A DNA stretch of 64,000 nucleotides, from NCBI RefSeq assembly GCF_965363235.1, contig NC_134849.1, positions 16,952,863-17,016,862 on the forward strand, written 5' to 3'. Below are positions 1 to 11,180 of this stretch, one piece after another (position 1 is the first letter of the stretch; each line of letters begins with the position of its first letter). The translations under genes were made by a program, and so were the position numbers. The notes beneath the pieces were generated by a model. It was not told the origin of the DNA. It was given only the letters and a program-made list of their open reading frames with translations, and ran no database searches. Source of the DNA: Mytilus galloprovincialis (taxonomy: Eukaryota > Mollusca > Bivalvia > Mytilida > Mytilidae).

Positions 1-459
1 TATGCATTTATGCCCTATAAAGTCAACACAAACAATTTGGAATAAGAAATACTGAGCAATATGAATTTTTTTAATTGCGGATTGTATTACCGTAATTTAA
101 AGAAATATGGAATAAATGATGACCATTTTAACGGCAAAAAAAAAAAAAATTCTTTTTCACGGAAGAAAGACTTTATGTATTATTTTCAACATATTGGTGA
201 GCTTTTTCTAAATTGGTTATCACTAATCCTAAACTTGACAATAACATTAAATGATTTAAACGACTTGGTCTGTCAGGCTATTGAACAAAATATTGAAAAC
301 TGATTATGTCATCACGTTTATTTTTATCAAATTATATTGAGCATTATTATCATACTTGACTTTTATACTAATGTATGCAACATTAATGATTTGATTTTTT
401 ATAGAAGTAAAAGAAAAACTTTGTCGGATGGATGAATAGACCGAGTAGTGATATTTTGT

Positions 460-690
460 TTTTGTCAATTAACTCATCATAGATACCAGGATTGAATATT
501 GTATTCACGCAAGACAAGTGTTCCGTCTACAAAAGACGCACCAGTGACACTCGAATCCAAAAAAAAAATGATAAGGGCTAATATAGTACGAAGTGGAAAA
601 GCATTGAAGACCAAAATTCCTAAAAGTTTTGCCAAATACGGCTAGGTAATCTATTCCTGAGGTAGAAAAGCCTTAGTATTTCCAAAATGC
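460..690 (-). repeat. Dispersed repeat family R5
   Basis: This is an inverted copy of a repeat that recurs at 26670-26820, 30950-31140, 37995-38140, 53080-53270 and 58480-58570. Its hallmark, read on the minus strand, is a stretch around GTAGACGAAAC followed by CTGGTACCT or CTGGTATCT. I associate it with bivalve genomes. The class is unknown and no coding capacity is visible. Confidence 0.6.
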
Positions 691-1298
691 ACTGTTAATT
701 GGAAAACATGACGTAAAGAATCATGCTCACCATGTCAGTCTAGTTAACAAAGTATGGTTCGTCTTTACATCCAATCATTATGTTCCCGTCGGGGTGTGCA
801 TAAAACATTGGCAACGAAAAATACAAATGAAGCCATTTACACCCTTGCTAATGCGAGTGTTATCAATTTAACTAAAAATTATTCATGGATTGATTTCGGT
901 TCGAAAGAATACAGCTGTTCAATTTCAGATTCAGGTGCAACTGTTCAACATAATCACTGAACATGATTATAACAACTTAATTTTGAAAAATATCTGGTTC
1001 AATCAAAGGGAGACATGAGCTAATATGAAAACTCCAGTCGAAAAAGAACAGACGAAAACACAGAAAGGCATACAACGGAGAGTCACACACTACACAAACA
1101 GATCATAAACCCCTTTCAAACAACTAGGTAAAACCTATGAACTGCAGAAAAGTCAACAGTTTCGGCATATATCATTCCAAATACTAAGTTATTGTCTTTT
1201 CAGCTGTACAAAAGTTTATTTGAAACCACTATCTGACAAGGTTTATACATTAGATCTACAAGGGTGCAATAATAATCTTGATACTGATCAGCTCTATT

Positions 1299-2177
1299 AG
1301 GAAAAAATTTGTAAGGGTTCCGTGGAACCCAGTGTCTTGCCTACTTTTGCTGTAAATCGCAGGCTCAACAAAAATGAGGAAAAAAATCAATAAAAATATT
1401 CCTCTTGATACTATCTTACGATTGTAAGAAGCTTCTGTCCAAGTTTGGTAAAAATTTAGGATAGTTAATGAATCTAATAAATGTTTTGAAAACTTTAACT
1501 GCAGACTGTATGTAATGTTAACTGGAAGAAAATCTAAGTAAAATACAGAAAAAATGGAGTTATCTTTTTGCAAAATTTGCTTCTGGATACTATCTTATTA
1601 TCATAAATAAGCTTCTGTCCAAGTTTGGTACAAACCCAGGATAGTTTAAGAAAGTTATTAACATTTTTAAAACTTTAACCACAGAGTGATTGTAATGTTT
1701 CCCCGCAGAAAAACTAAGTCCATTTAAAAGTAAAATACAGAAAAAATGGATTTATTTTTTACAAAATTTCTTCTGGATACTATCTCAGATCATAAACAAG
1801 CTTCTGTCCAAGTTTGGTACAAACCAAGGATAGTTTAAGAAAGTTATTAAAACTTTAAAAACTTTAACCACAGAGTGAATGTAATGTTTCCCCGCAGAAA
1901 AAAACTAAGTCCATTTATAAGTAAAATACGGAAAAAAATGAGTTTTATTTTTACAAAATTTACTTCTGGATACTATCTTATGATCATAAACAAGCTTCTG
2001 TCCAAGTTTGGTAGAAATCCAGTATAGTTTGAGAAAGTTATTAAAATTTCAAAAACTATAACCACAGAGTGAATATTTGTGGACGACGCCGACGACGCCG
2101 ACGACGACGGAATGTAGGATCGCTTAGTCTCGCTTTTTCGACTAAAGTCGAACATGTCGAAGGCTCGACAAAAACGA
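1299..2177. repeat. Insert of four imperfect tandem units, present only in duplication copy 1
   Basis: Copies 2 and 3 run straight across this point (near 31850 and 40760), so the segment was inserted in copy 1. It opens with a self-complementary GGTTCCGTGGAACC. It then repeats a unit of roughly 165-195 bp, recognisable by CTTCTGTCCAAGTTTGGTA near 1435, 1614, 1803 and 1996. It ends in a GACGACGCC run and GGCTCGACAAAAAC. The start (CTCAACAAAAAT) and end (CTCGACAAAAAC) resemble each other. It is a repeat common in molluscs; its class is unknown to me. Confidence 0.65.
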
Positions 2178-2226
2178 AATCCATGTAAAACAATTGTCAG
2201 ATACTCTACGTAATAAACATAACAAA

Positions 2227-2430
2227 CTGATTGGTTCATATCATGCAAGTAAACCCAATTCTGATTGGTTAATATCATGTAAGTAAACCCAATTCTGATT
2301 AGTTAATATCATGTAAGAAAACCCAATTCTGATTGGTTCATATCATGTAGGTATACCCAATTCTGATTGGTTCATATCATGTAAGTATGCCAAAGTCTGA
2401 ATGGTTCATACCATGTAAGTGAACCGTTTA
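2227..2430 (+). repeat. 34-bp tandem array with inverted CCAAT motif, six units
   Basis: CTGATTGGTT or close variants start at 2227, 2261, 2295, 2329, 2363 and 2397, a strict 34-bp period. The orthologous array in duplication copy 2 has seven units and copy 3 has one. GATTGG is the reverse of a CCAAT box, but no transcript near it is evident. The array lies in the 3' flank of lectin A. Confidence 0.85.
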
Positions 2431-2819
2431 GAACCTAACTCAGAAGATAATTCACCGTCTGTTTCTTCCCCACCTGCAAAGCGAGAATGTTGATTCTCGA
2501 AATCCGCCATTTGCATGTAGTTACTAATGGACTGTCAATCTAAAGGGACCACTCCGTAGCAGATAGAACTTAGGTACAGAGGACTGTCATTCTAATAAAG
2601 GTTCACTCCGCGGTTGATTGTGGTTTTGTACAGACTTGTCTTTCTATGTTGTGATGTTATATTACTGTTTCAGAAAAGAGAGAAGGTTTTCTATAATTAA
2701 AACGTTTAATCCCGCTGCAATTGTTTGCACCTGTTCTAAGTCAGGAATCTGATGTTCAGTGGTTGTCGTTTGTTTATGTGGTTCATAAGTGTTTCTCGTT
2801 TCTCGTTGTTTTATATTTA

Positions 2820-2945
2820 TTAGACCGTTGGTTTTCCCGTTTGATTGGTTTTACACTAGTAATTTTTAAGGCCTTTATAACTTGCTGTTCGGTGTGAGAC
2901 TATGCTTCGTGTTGAAGACCGTACCTTGACCTATAATGGTTTGTT
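2820..2945 (+). repeat. Dispersed repeat family R3
   Basis: The copy begins around TAGACCGTTGGTTTTCCCGT and runs to the stretch CCTTGACCTATAATGG. The same order of words occurs at 14270-14460, 32525-32670, 41290-41490, 41540-41660 and 50530-50685. Longer copies end in GAGAGTTGTCTCATTGGCA. The class is not determined. Confidence 0.65.
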
Positions 2946-3968
2946 TTACCATATGAATTTATATTTAACGTATATATGACTACTAGTATATAAGTTTGAA
3001 TAAATTGTGTCCAATCCCTTTTGTATATTTAGGCAAATAAAATATGTTTAAAAATGCGATAGTTCTTAAGCCTAAAGTTAACCTATTACTTTTTAGTTCT
3101 TCTAGATTGGTTGAGTTTATTTACCTCCCCCTTTTCCTCTTGATAATTTTGTATCAGTGCACAGTGCCTCTAATAGGTTACACATGCGTATTTAGGTTAG
3201 ATATCTGAAACTTTGTTTAACGAGCATATCTCTTCAAACTTGTAATAAAAGATATAACACAGTTAGATATATCTCAATCAGGAATCTTAAATCTTAAGGA
3301 TTTTGAAAGGCAAGGACGATCAAATTGTAATAAGTAGAAACATAGGGAAGTGCATGTCATAAAGTGATATTGAAAAGTAGCCAAATTCTTTTACTTTGGA
3401 TTCATTATTATTATTCGTGGGGTACCAGTTTTAGTGGATTTCGTTGGTAAAGGTGAACAACGAAATTAAATGTTCAATGAATAACAAATTTGTTCCGACT
3501 TATATACAGACTTTGGCAAACTCACTAAATTAAATATCCACGAATATGAAAGTTTTACTGCATCAACGAAAATTGGTACCTACGAATCAAAGTAACTGAA
3601 TCCGCAGTATGGTCAGTGTCATTTCTTAATTTACGAACACAAAATTCAAGAAAAGTACGTCATTTATCAGGTCCGAAGCGATAAAATGATAATTTTTTGA
3701 TAAACTCTGCATACTGCATACAGTTCATGTTTACTGCTCATAGACCACTTAGCGGCGATTTGATTTTGCAATGTTCAAATTAACTTGATTTTTTGAAATC
3801 AAGAAAGATTAAAGTTTTCTATACGATCTCAACGATTTATATTTACGTTTATTTTTAGCGAAATTCGCAAAATACAAATCGCTTGCGTCATGAGTTTGTT
3901 TGTTATATTTAATATGTTGTCTTCCGATAGTAATTGATTTACAAAATTTAAAAGTATTTGAGTAACGC

Positions 3969-3974
3969 TTTATT
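3969..3974 (-). terminator. Poly(A) signal of lectin A
   Basis: AATAAA on the minus strand lies about 100 bp past the lectin stop codon. The equivalent site is conserved in lectin B (33978-33983) and lectin C (44003-44008). Confidence 0.6.
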
Positions 3975-4073
3975 ATTTTATAGACATAACAAGATAAAAA
4001 CAAGGAGTTTGTAGAAAGTCACAATTGGAATACACGCATAGAGAAATAGGTACAAATCTGATTCTTTGTAGGT

Positions 4074-5058
4074 CTACTTGGGACACGCCATCCACGTGTA
4101 GACAACTTCGTAGGTAATCGAGCCGCCCCAAGATACAATTTTGAACATGAATCCATGTCCAGAAAGATGGTGTACTGTCGCTTTTATCCTCACATTTTTC
4201 CCCCTGTAGGTATCCAGTGAGGTCATTCCAACCACTAAAGCAGGTGTCCTGCGGAAAGGTCTACGAAATGGTATGTACATAATTCGATGTTTGTTTCGTC
4301 TACTCGAATACCCAAGCTGTGCAGTTCCTGAAATGCCTACAAACAGTAAAATGAAATACTTTAAACTTATCAAAGCAAAAAAAAAAACACATTTGAGTGA
4401 CTTCAGCCAATACAACATTAACTACCCCCAAGCTAAGACCCCCATTCCAAACCCAACTTAAGTATATTTTAAATGCAAACAAACATAATAGATAAATACT
4501 TACAACCATGGCGGCGGTAATGTCGGTGTCGGACTGAAATAAATTGAAAGAATAACATTTTAATTGCACATATTATGTTACAATATAAAGCATTAAATGA
4601 AATTGAAGGAAGGAGAATAAATAATAATGCATTGTTAAACAACCAATATACACATATATACATTTATTAATATTAACAAAATTACAATGATTAGCATCTA
4701 ACTGAGAAAATAAAATATGACAAATACGTATAGGTAAACATAAATTGAGGTTTACCGACCTTTGAAATAGTACGATAAAATGACAAATAAAACGATGGAT
4801 GTTACAAAGTGTGTCTGAGTTCAACGAAAAGTACACGTACCTTCTGTCTCCAAATCGGATCTGCAACTTGGTTTCTTCTGATTTAGGAGCCTCGACTTCG
4901 TTCTCTATATCATTGACTGAAGAGGGGGCAACATCTAGCTTCGGAGCCTCAATTTTGTTCTTTATATCATCGACTAAAGAAGGAGAGGATTTAAACTCCA
5001 CACTCCCGCCAACTGCAGAAAAAATGCACACAGTGATGAATATAAACACAAACTTCAT
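4074..5058 (-). pseudogene. H-type lectin A, disrupted by a deletion in exon 1
   Basis: Three exons can be read: 5058-4841 (signal peptide MKFVFIFITVCIFSAVGG plus acidic stalk), 4533-4504 (30 nt, basic) and 4336-4074 (H-lectin domain, ending YTWMACPK). All junctions have GT/AG sites and match lectin B. Against B, exon 1 lacks 47 bp in the coiled-coil coding part (joint near 4860). Exon 1 therefore ends in phase 2 instead of phase 1. Exons 2 and 3 are then read in the wrong frame, and a stop follows about 20 codons into the shifted frame, before the lectin fold. The promoter, TATA box, splice sites and poly(A) signal all survive, so it may still be transcribed. A truncated secreted stalk is the only product I can predict. 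An assembly or allelic variant is possible. Confidence 0.8.
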
Positions 5059-5127
5059 TGTGTCAAGCTTCTGAGCCTTTTCTATGAAAACTAGACACGT
5101 TATAATTACTATTGTTATATCGCCTCT

Positions 5128-5135
5128 CTTTTATA
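5128..5135 (-). promoter_or_regulatory. TATA box of lectin A
   Basis: TATAAAAG on the minus strand lies about 70 bp before the start codon. It is preserved at the same distance in lectin B, and in C as TATAAAAAG. Confidence 0.75.
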
Positions 5136-5170
5136 CACGTCAACCGAAAAATGTTTTCCTTCTTGTACGT

Positions 5171-5235
5171 GACTTCGACAAACTGGTAACGCATATTCTA
5201 TTTTCCTACACACGACTTCAACAAACTGGTAACGC
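5171..5235 (-). promoter_or_regulatory. Paired upstream element of lectin A
   Basis: Two near-identical 22-bp words (plus strand GACTTCGACAAACTGGTAAC and a GACTTCAAC variant) start at 5171 and 5214, 43 bp apart and just upstream of the TATA box. The pair and its 43-bp spacing recur in lectins B and C. This is the best candidate for a shared inducible control element. Confidence 0.65.
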
Positions 5236-6015
5236 AAGTTCTATTGACCAATGTATAAAACGAGGCTCCAAGCTGAAACTGGTAGTGTGAGTTTAAAAAT
5301 TGCATTTAGAATATATTCACAGAGAACATAGAAATACACTAGAATGGACAAATAAGTAAATAAACAGTCCCGACGACTACCATTCCCCACTTAAAAAAAC
5401 CGAACACAACAGCAATATAACACAATGTACGCCTTAGCATTAACTCGTTAATTTATTAAGCAAATAACAGATTTACATTGGATAATACTTTGAGATGAGA
5501 TTTTACATATTTTCGGTTGTCTGATATTTGTTCATTGAACTTTTCCTGTAAGACATTTATAAAGATGAAAGGATTAAAAGTAAAATTCATTACAGACCAA
5601 TTTCGTAATTCAAAAGTTGTTTTCTTGTGCTGCACTTTGTAAGACTTGGGTATATGTAAGTTATATTTTTCTCCATGTTCAACATTTTTTATCCAATGTA
5701 TTAATACTAGTTTATTTGAATGTATAAATCCGGGCTAATGAAGAAGAAGAAGTCAATTTAAAAATAATAAAGCAAGTAGCATAAACATGATACATCTTTA
5801 CTCAATACATATCTATTGAGTGCACAGGTAAAAAATTCGGAGTACACACCGTGAGTTCAATTGCATTGTGGTATACTTAAAGTGACGTATCTATTTGAGA
5901 GTTAATATTTAAAAGTGATATAACCATTATAACTAATGCATGACTTTCTAATATTTTTTAAATAACTGATTTTTTTTTGTAAAGATTAAAGCAGTATACT
6001 GTTTTGAGTAATCAA

Positions 6016-6465
6016 TAAATAAAGGCAACAGTAGTATACCGCTGTTCAAAACTCATAAATCCATGGACTAAAAACAAAATCGGGGTAACAAACCAAAACC
6101 GAGCGAGACGCATTAAATATAAGAGGAGAACAACGACACAACACCGAAACGCAACACACACAGAAACAGACCAATCATCAGACAAAACACCACGAGAATA
6201 ACAAATGTAACATGAAAACCAAATACATGAATTTGGGATAGACAAGTACCGTGCCACGTCTTATCTCAATATCTCAAAAATAAGAGAAAACACAAACGAC
6301 TCAACGTTAAAATGCAACACAAAGAGAAACGAACAATATTATAACAATGACCATCTTCCTGACTTGGTACAGGACACTTTTAAAGGGGAATAAAAGTGGT
6401 GGGTTGAACCTGGTTTTAAGGCATGCCAAACCTCGCACTTTAATGGCAAAGTTAAATACAACACA
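6016..6465. mobile_element. Family R1 element (450 bp) with 7-bp target duplication
   Basis: The element is flanked by TAATCAA at 6009-6015 and 6466-6472. Duplication copy 2 has a single TATTCAA at the same place (about 36829-36835), which is an empty site. Related sequences occur at 22080-22285 and, inverted, at 38240-38545. No convincing protein is seen; the class is unknown. Confidence 0.75.
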
Positions 6466-6919
6466 TAATCAAATATGGGAAACCCTGTATACCTTGCTTG
6501 TAATTCCTCATATTTCATGCTCAAGAAACGTGATATTTGGTATGTTTTTGTTTGTTTTTATGTGTATTAATACTAAAATGAACAACACGAAAGGTGCCAC
6601 ACGGGGGTCAGTTTTGCCTAGACATCTTTAGCACAAAAAACATTGTCCGAATTGTCTTTATTACAATGCCGTCCATTTTTACCCCCGAATGTTGCATATG
6701 GCATTAGACTTATCACCAGTTTTATTCTTACGTGAGCAACACGACATGTGCCATATTTTTTAGCACTTCATGAAAACCTGTGATCAAACCCAGTTTTTGG
6801 TGGGGTTCGTGTTGTTCGGTCTTTATTTAAGAATTGAATACTTTTTTATATAGGGAATCACTGATGCGTGACTGGAGCGCCCCTCCCCCTTTAGGTCAAT
6901 CAGCGGGCCCCCTTAAAAA

Positions 6920-7516
6920 AGTTCTGGATCAGTTTTCAGTAAATTTAAACTAAGTGCCCATTCCCTAGCAATTGAAAGAGGGCGTTATACCAACATTGAA
7001 AGAAGTAAACGCATTTGCTTATCCTGTAACAGACAAGAAATTGAGGATGAATACCATTTCTTCTCAATCTGTCCATGCTATACATCATTGAGGGATACCT
7101 TTATACAAAATATTAATAAAAATCTTAATTTCAATTTTATTAAATTGCAGTCCGCTATAACACTGAAGCATTTGACTGCACTTTAAATAGCAGTCTACCA
7201 GTCATTATATATAAAAATCACCATAAAGTATATTAATGATTGTTTTTTATTGAGAACATCTGTATAACTTGTATTTCTTTTAATATGCAACCTAATTTTT
7301 GTTTATGTTTTTTTTTTTAATTGTTCATGAACATTAATAATGTGTTAACTGTTGATATTTATAGTCTTTTTTTTCTATGCTGTGAATACCACTGTCACTC
7401 TAATATAATTATAATCAATTTAACTATTGTCAGTTTATTGTCTTATGTTTGTATGACATAACCATTTATTAATGTAAATGTGTTTGTGCTAATAAATATT
7501 GTCTATTGTCTATAAC
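6920..7516 (+). mobile_element. 5'-truncated LINE, C-terminal end of the reverse-transcriptase ORF
   Basis: Around 6945-7185 the plus strand reads FKLSAHSLAIERGRYTNIER, then a C-x2-C followed by IEDEYHFFSICPCY and a stop. This is the usual zinc-binding tail of many LINE reverse-transcriptase proteins (RYxxI, CxxC, EDExHF, CPxY). An AT-rich 3' UTR follows, ending near TATTGTCTATTGTC. The upstream part is missing, as expected of a truncated retrotransposition. The clade is not assigned. Confidence 0.75.
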
Positions 7517-8245
7517 AAAGTCAATCACATAGCTTCAAAAATCAAAAATGTTTAAATCAAAAAGCTCCTTAGAGCTTGTGTTGCTTATTTGTACTTATGC
7601 CGAATCAAAATAAAAGTTTTTCTTATGTTCTTCTTATCTTCTTAAATCAATAAACTTTAAAAATAATAGTCAGTTATTTGAATTGCATATGGTAAACAAA
7701 ATAGATTACCTAATGCTAGCGAAATAACATAATATTTCATATTTTGAAAATTTCTATTTTCCAGCGCCGACAACACATTCACTATATTGCTGTTGCAGGT
7801 AAAATATCCATTTCTATAGAAATAAGCTCTTTTTCAGGCTTGAATTAAGATATTTTAAATAAAACCGGCAAAATAGCCACTGCCTATTTTTTTCGACCCC
7901 CATTTCCGAGGCAGAGTTTAAAGGTGGATCCAACAGACGGATCCGTTCGTCTATTTCCTTATTTCCATATGCATAAGCATATTATTCAGTGCCACTTATA
8001 GCTGTCCAATGTTCATGAGTTTCTTTTTCTCTAATACCAACGCAATTAATAATATCAATTGGGTTTTCATCGTTTTCTTTGTGTAGTTCAATATTTGTGT
8101 CACCCTTTCTAACAGAAATTGTTACAGCTATAGAGACGTATATTGTTAATATCATGTGCTAAATAACCACATTTATTATCATGATAAATCAATTGCACGG
8201 TACATACATAGTTTTTATATGCTTCATACCCAACTATTCAGCGTT

Positions 8246-8335
8246 CAGTGGCGTAGCAAGGCCATTCTTAAGTGTACGCACGAACTTCGGCGAATGATCT
8301 GAAGGCCCCCAGCGACCCCAGACCTCTGGGATGAG
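8246..8335 (+). repeat. Short dispersed repeat (GTGGCGTAGCAAGG type)
   Basis: This stretch around AGTGGCGTAGCAAGGCC and GCGAACTTCGG-like words resembles a repeat I know from molluscs. It sits directly before the Penelope-like fragment and may be part of it. Confidence 0.4.
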
Positions 8336-8370
8336 AAAAAAACCAAGAGGCTCACACATTATCGTTAAAA

Positions 8371-9330
8371 AGGTACAATTTTTGTCGTTCAAATTCATCG
8401 ACAGCAACATACATGGTTGGTTGATAACATTCCTTCATAGGACATTATTTCAGCTTCCCAGTTGTAGGCTTTCCATTTCTATGTAGCAAAATTCAAGTAA
8501 AACCTGCATATGAAGTTTAACCGGTATCTCCAGTTACTACAATATTTCCGACTTGCAATTCGATCCTATCACAGTTTTTTTGAATTAGGTTGCTACTTAC
8601 ACGGAAGCAATTTAATCAAGAGATCCAAGTGGGGAAATTACAAGCATCTCTTCGAAAAAATTTAAGATCGCTTTTTCGAGTTGGTTGACGGTTTCACAGA
8701 TTACGACGGAAAGATACAATTTTTGTCGTTCAAATTCATCAACAGCAACATACATGGTCGGTCGAGAACATTCCTTCATAGGAGATTATTTCGGCTTTCC
8801 AGTTGTAGGCTCTCCATTTCCCTGTAGCAAAATTCAAATAAAACCTGCATATGGAGTTTATACCTGTATCTCCAGTTACTACAATATTTCCGACTTGCAT
8901 TTCGATCCTATCACAGTTTTCTTGAATTAGGTTGCTACTTACACGGAAGCTATTTAACCGAGAGATCCAAGTGGTGAAATTACAAGCATCCCTTCGAAAA
9001 GTTTAAGAGCGCTATTTCGAGTTGGTTGACGGTTTCACAGATTCCGACGGACATGTTCCATAACTGTTTTCACCACAATTCTTTCCTCTTCCTCTAATTT
9101 GACATACCTAATTTGACTCATCACCGTAGGTTTACTTACATGAGCGTCACGTGGAGCAGGATCTGTTTACCCTTCTATAGGGCACCTGAGATCCAGTTTT
9201 AGGTGTACTTCGTATTGCATAGTCTTAAGTTTTCGATGTTGTCTTTTTTTGCACCGTTGTTTGTCTTTTCGTCAACATTCCTTGTTTGAAATGACATTGT
9301 CAGTTTTCAATGGATGAGTGTGACAACTAT
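8371..9330 (+). mobile_element. Penelope-like element, 3' part, internally duplicated (degenerate)
   Basis: The plus strand encodes pieces matching the end of bivalve Penelope-like reverse transcriptases as I know them. These include DYFSFPVVGFPFLCSKIQ, KPAY and LLLTRK, followed by a KLQASLRK-type stretch. The whole piece occurs twice in tandem, starting at about 8371 and 8712 (period 341 bp). After the second unit it runs into the GTGGAGCAGGATCTG... tail that recurs through the window without any coding part. It is a decayed fragment. Confidence 0.75.
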
Positions 9331-10104
9331 ATAAAAATATATGTCCACCAGAGATGAATATTGTATATCTTGATTTGATTAAAAAAAACCAATAGACACA
9401 TTGTTAAACAAGATGCATATAGTTAGGAAAACAAATTTTTAAGTGCCAAAAGATGAAACTAGAAAAATTGAACTGCTCTCTCAAAGTTTTGACGATAAAA
9501 AAAAAAAAAACAACACCCGTCACCTTTTCACACGTTTTTTTCTCTTTTTAAATGTTCTCCACTGTTTTAACACTATTTTCAGTTTACCGAGTGCATGTAC
9601 CATCTGAAAAACAAACTATTTAGTATTAAATATATCATGATTAATAGAACGTGACCATTGTAGATCCAAGACTTATAGGGTTTCATTAATTATTGATTCG
9701 CATATGGTTGTGAGTTGCCTTTTGAGTTTTCTTCAAAAGTATAACACTTTTCATTACCTTTTTGTACAGTATATCATTAAATTAGTGGCAAAGACATATT
9801 TTCTTTCTTATGATTATTCCGCCTTTTGATAATACAAATTGAATGTGAATTTACCAATGTTATATATTCAATATCGTTAGCTGCTATCAATATCTATATA
9901 ATTACATAAGATGTATGTTTCATTATAATATTTTATTCTGATTGGCTAACTGCACATCTCGTGTTATTCCGTAAGCAGTTGCATTGCTCAATACAACTTT
10001 TCATTCATGATAACACGTGCTCCAACAATAAAGTGCACAGGTGAATTAAATAATAAAATATATAAAATTCGTGTTTTCATAATCATAGCTAAAAAATGTA
10101 ATTA

Positions 10105-10250
10105 TAAGTATTGAATGCTTCTTTTTGTAACTTTATAGGGTTGTAAAAGCGTTGACCGTGCGCTTCATTTTCCGCGCTTCATACAAAATGTACTTCGGTC
10201 AACGCTTTTACAACCCAATAAATATACAAAAAGAAGCATTCAATTCTTAA
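10105..10250. mobile_element. Palindromic repeat (hairpin)
   Basis: Arms around TTGAATGCTTCTTTTTGTA and GGGTTGTAAAAGCGTTGACC on the left are repeated in inverse on the right, with a short loop near 10165-10190. It resembles abundant mussel fold-back repeats. The surrounding 9880-10300 may belong to the same unit. Confidence 0.6.
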
Positions 10251-10480
10251 GTAACAACTAGTCTATAAGCTACACGTTCAATAGTCAAAATCTACGTAGC
10301 TGCTACGATAGGTTTTGCAGTTGATTTATATTTTATTTCTATTGACCACCGTAACTGTATTCTTTCACGACGATTTTTCTACCGAATGACAGCTGTGGTC
10401 AAGTAAAAGTCCAGATACTGCCCTTTATTACGATCGACCATTATATCGCAGGGCCTACCTTATATAATTGTTGTTGATTT

Positions 10481-10560
10481 TTTCTCGGCCTGACCATTCA
10501 TGAAATATTTGCCACTGGACACAACGATCAATCGACCAATCAATTGTCCGGTGTAAGGAT
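10481..10560 (+). repeat. Short dispersed mollusc repeat
   Basis: The piece contains CCATTCATGAAATATTTGCC and ACTGGAC followed by CAATCGACCAATC-type words, which I recognise as a recurrent mollusc repeat. No gene is seen between 9330 and 12660. Confidence 0.4.
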
Positions 10561-11052
10561 TAATCTGCAATTATAATTAACAGGATCTTCGACAACTGGC
10601 AAAACATTTACCGTATGATAAGCTATAAAAGGTCCCTTAATAACAAAACGTGGAACACTTCACTAAAGTAAACCAGCTACCCTTCGTAAGCTAATGATAT
10701 CTAAAAATAGAAAAAAGTTATATCAGGCATTTAGCAAGTAACGTGAACTACTGGACTATATGTTCCCGGCTTTAGGTTGTTGTCTTTGATTTAATCAAAC
10801 AGAAAAAATGAGTACAGAAAAGAATCAGAAAAAAATGGACTCTTTTATTTCACTCAACCATCTGTTGATCCGGAAACTGGAGTACCGTTTTAATACAATA
10901 CTTCTATCGTTAGACCGACACAACAAGAATGAGACGGAATTAAAAACATTTTTATGCATGGATAAAAATAAATCGAATGAGACCTGTTTTTTTTCCACAT
11001 GAATACGATCTTCAATTTAAAAAAACAGATTTTTTTCTAAGCTTGAAATAAA

Positions 11053-11180
11053 TATAAGATAAGATAAGATAAGATATTTTTATTTCCAATTATGGGCCCC
11101 AAAGGGCATAAACATTACAACATCAATAATTTTTTCATAATACAATACAAACAATGAGATAAAAAAAAAAAAAAAAAGTT
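11053..11180 (-). mobile_element. LINE 3' end with pentanucleotide tail
   Basis: Read on the minus strand it has CCCTTTGGGGCCCATAATTG, then AATAAAA, and ends in a run of TTATC repeats (11053-11080). That is the normal look of a LINE 3' end with a simple-repeat tail. No coding part is kept. Confidence 0.65.

Larger units (their letters stand above)
1..6832. repeat. Segmental duplication, copy 1 (contains lectin A)
   Basis: This block aligns almost base for base with 30463-37060 (copy 2) and more loosely with 40370 onward (copy 3). Shared landmarks include the 34-bp repeat array, a stretch near 2527-2640, the lectin exons, the promoter and the upstream flank. The left end is cut by the window. 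The right end is where both copies stop matching, just after a shared Penelope-tail fragment. Compared with copy 2, copy 1 carries an extra tandem-repeat insert (about 1299-2177) and an extra element (6016-6465), and lacks the element at 35965-36739. Exon-level similarity to copy 2 is very high, so this duplication is the younger of the two. Confidence 0.9.

Noticed and set aside
4300-4569. Frame SDTDITAAM for the lectin micro-exon
   Set aside because: Tempting as a peptide, but its phase does not fit exon 1 of lectin B or the lectin-domain frame of exon 3. Only the RHRHYRRHG frame joins all three.
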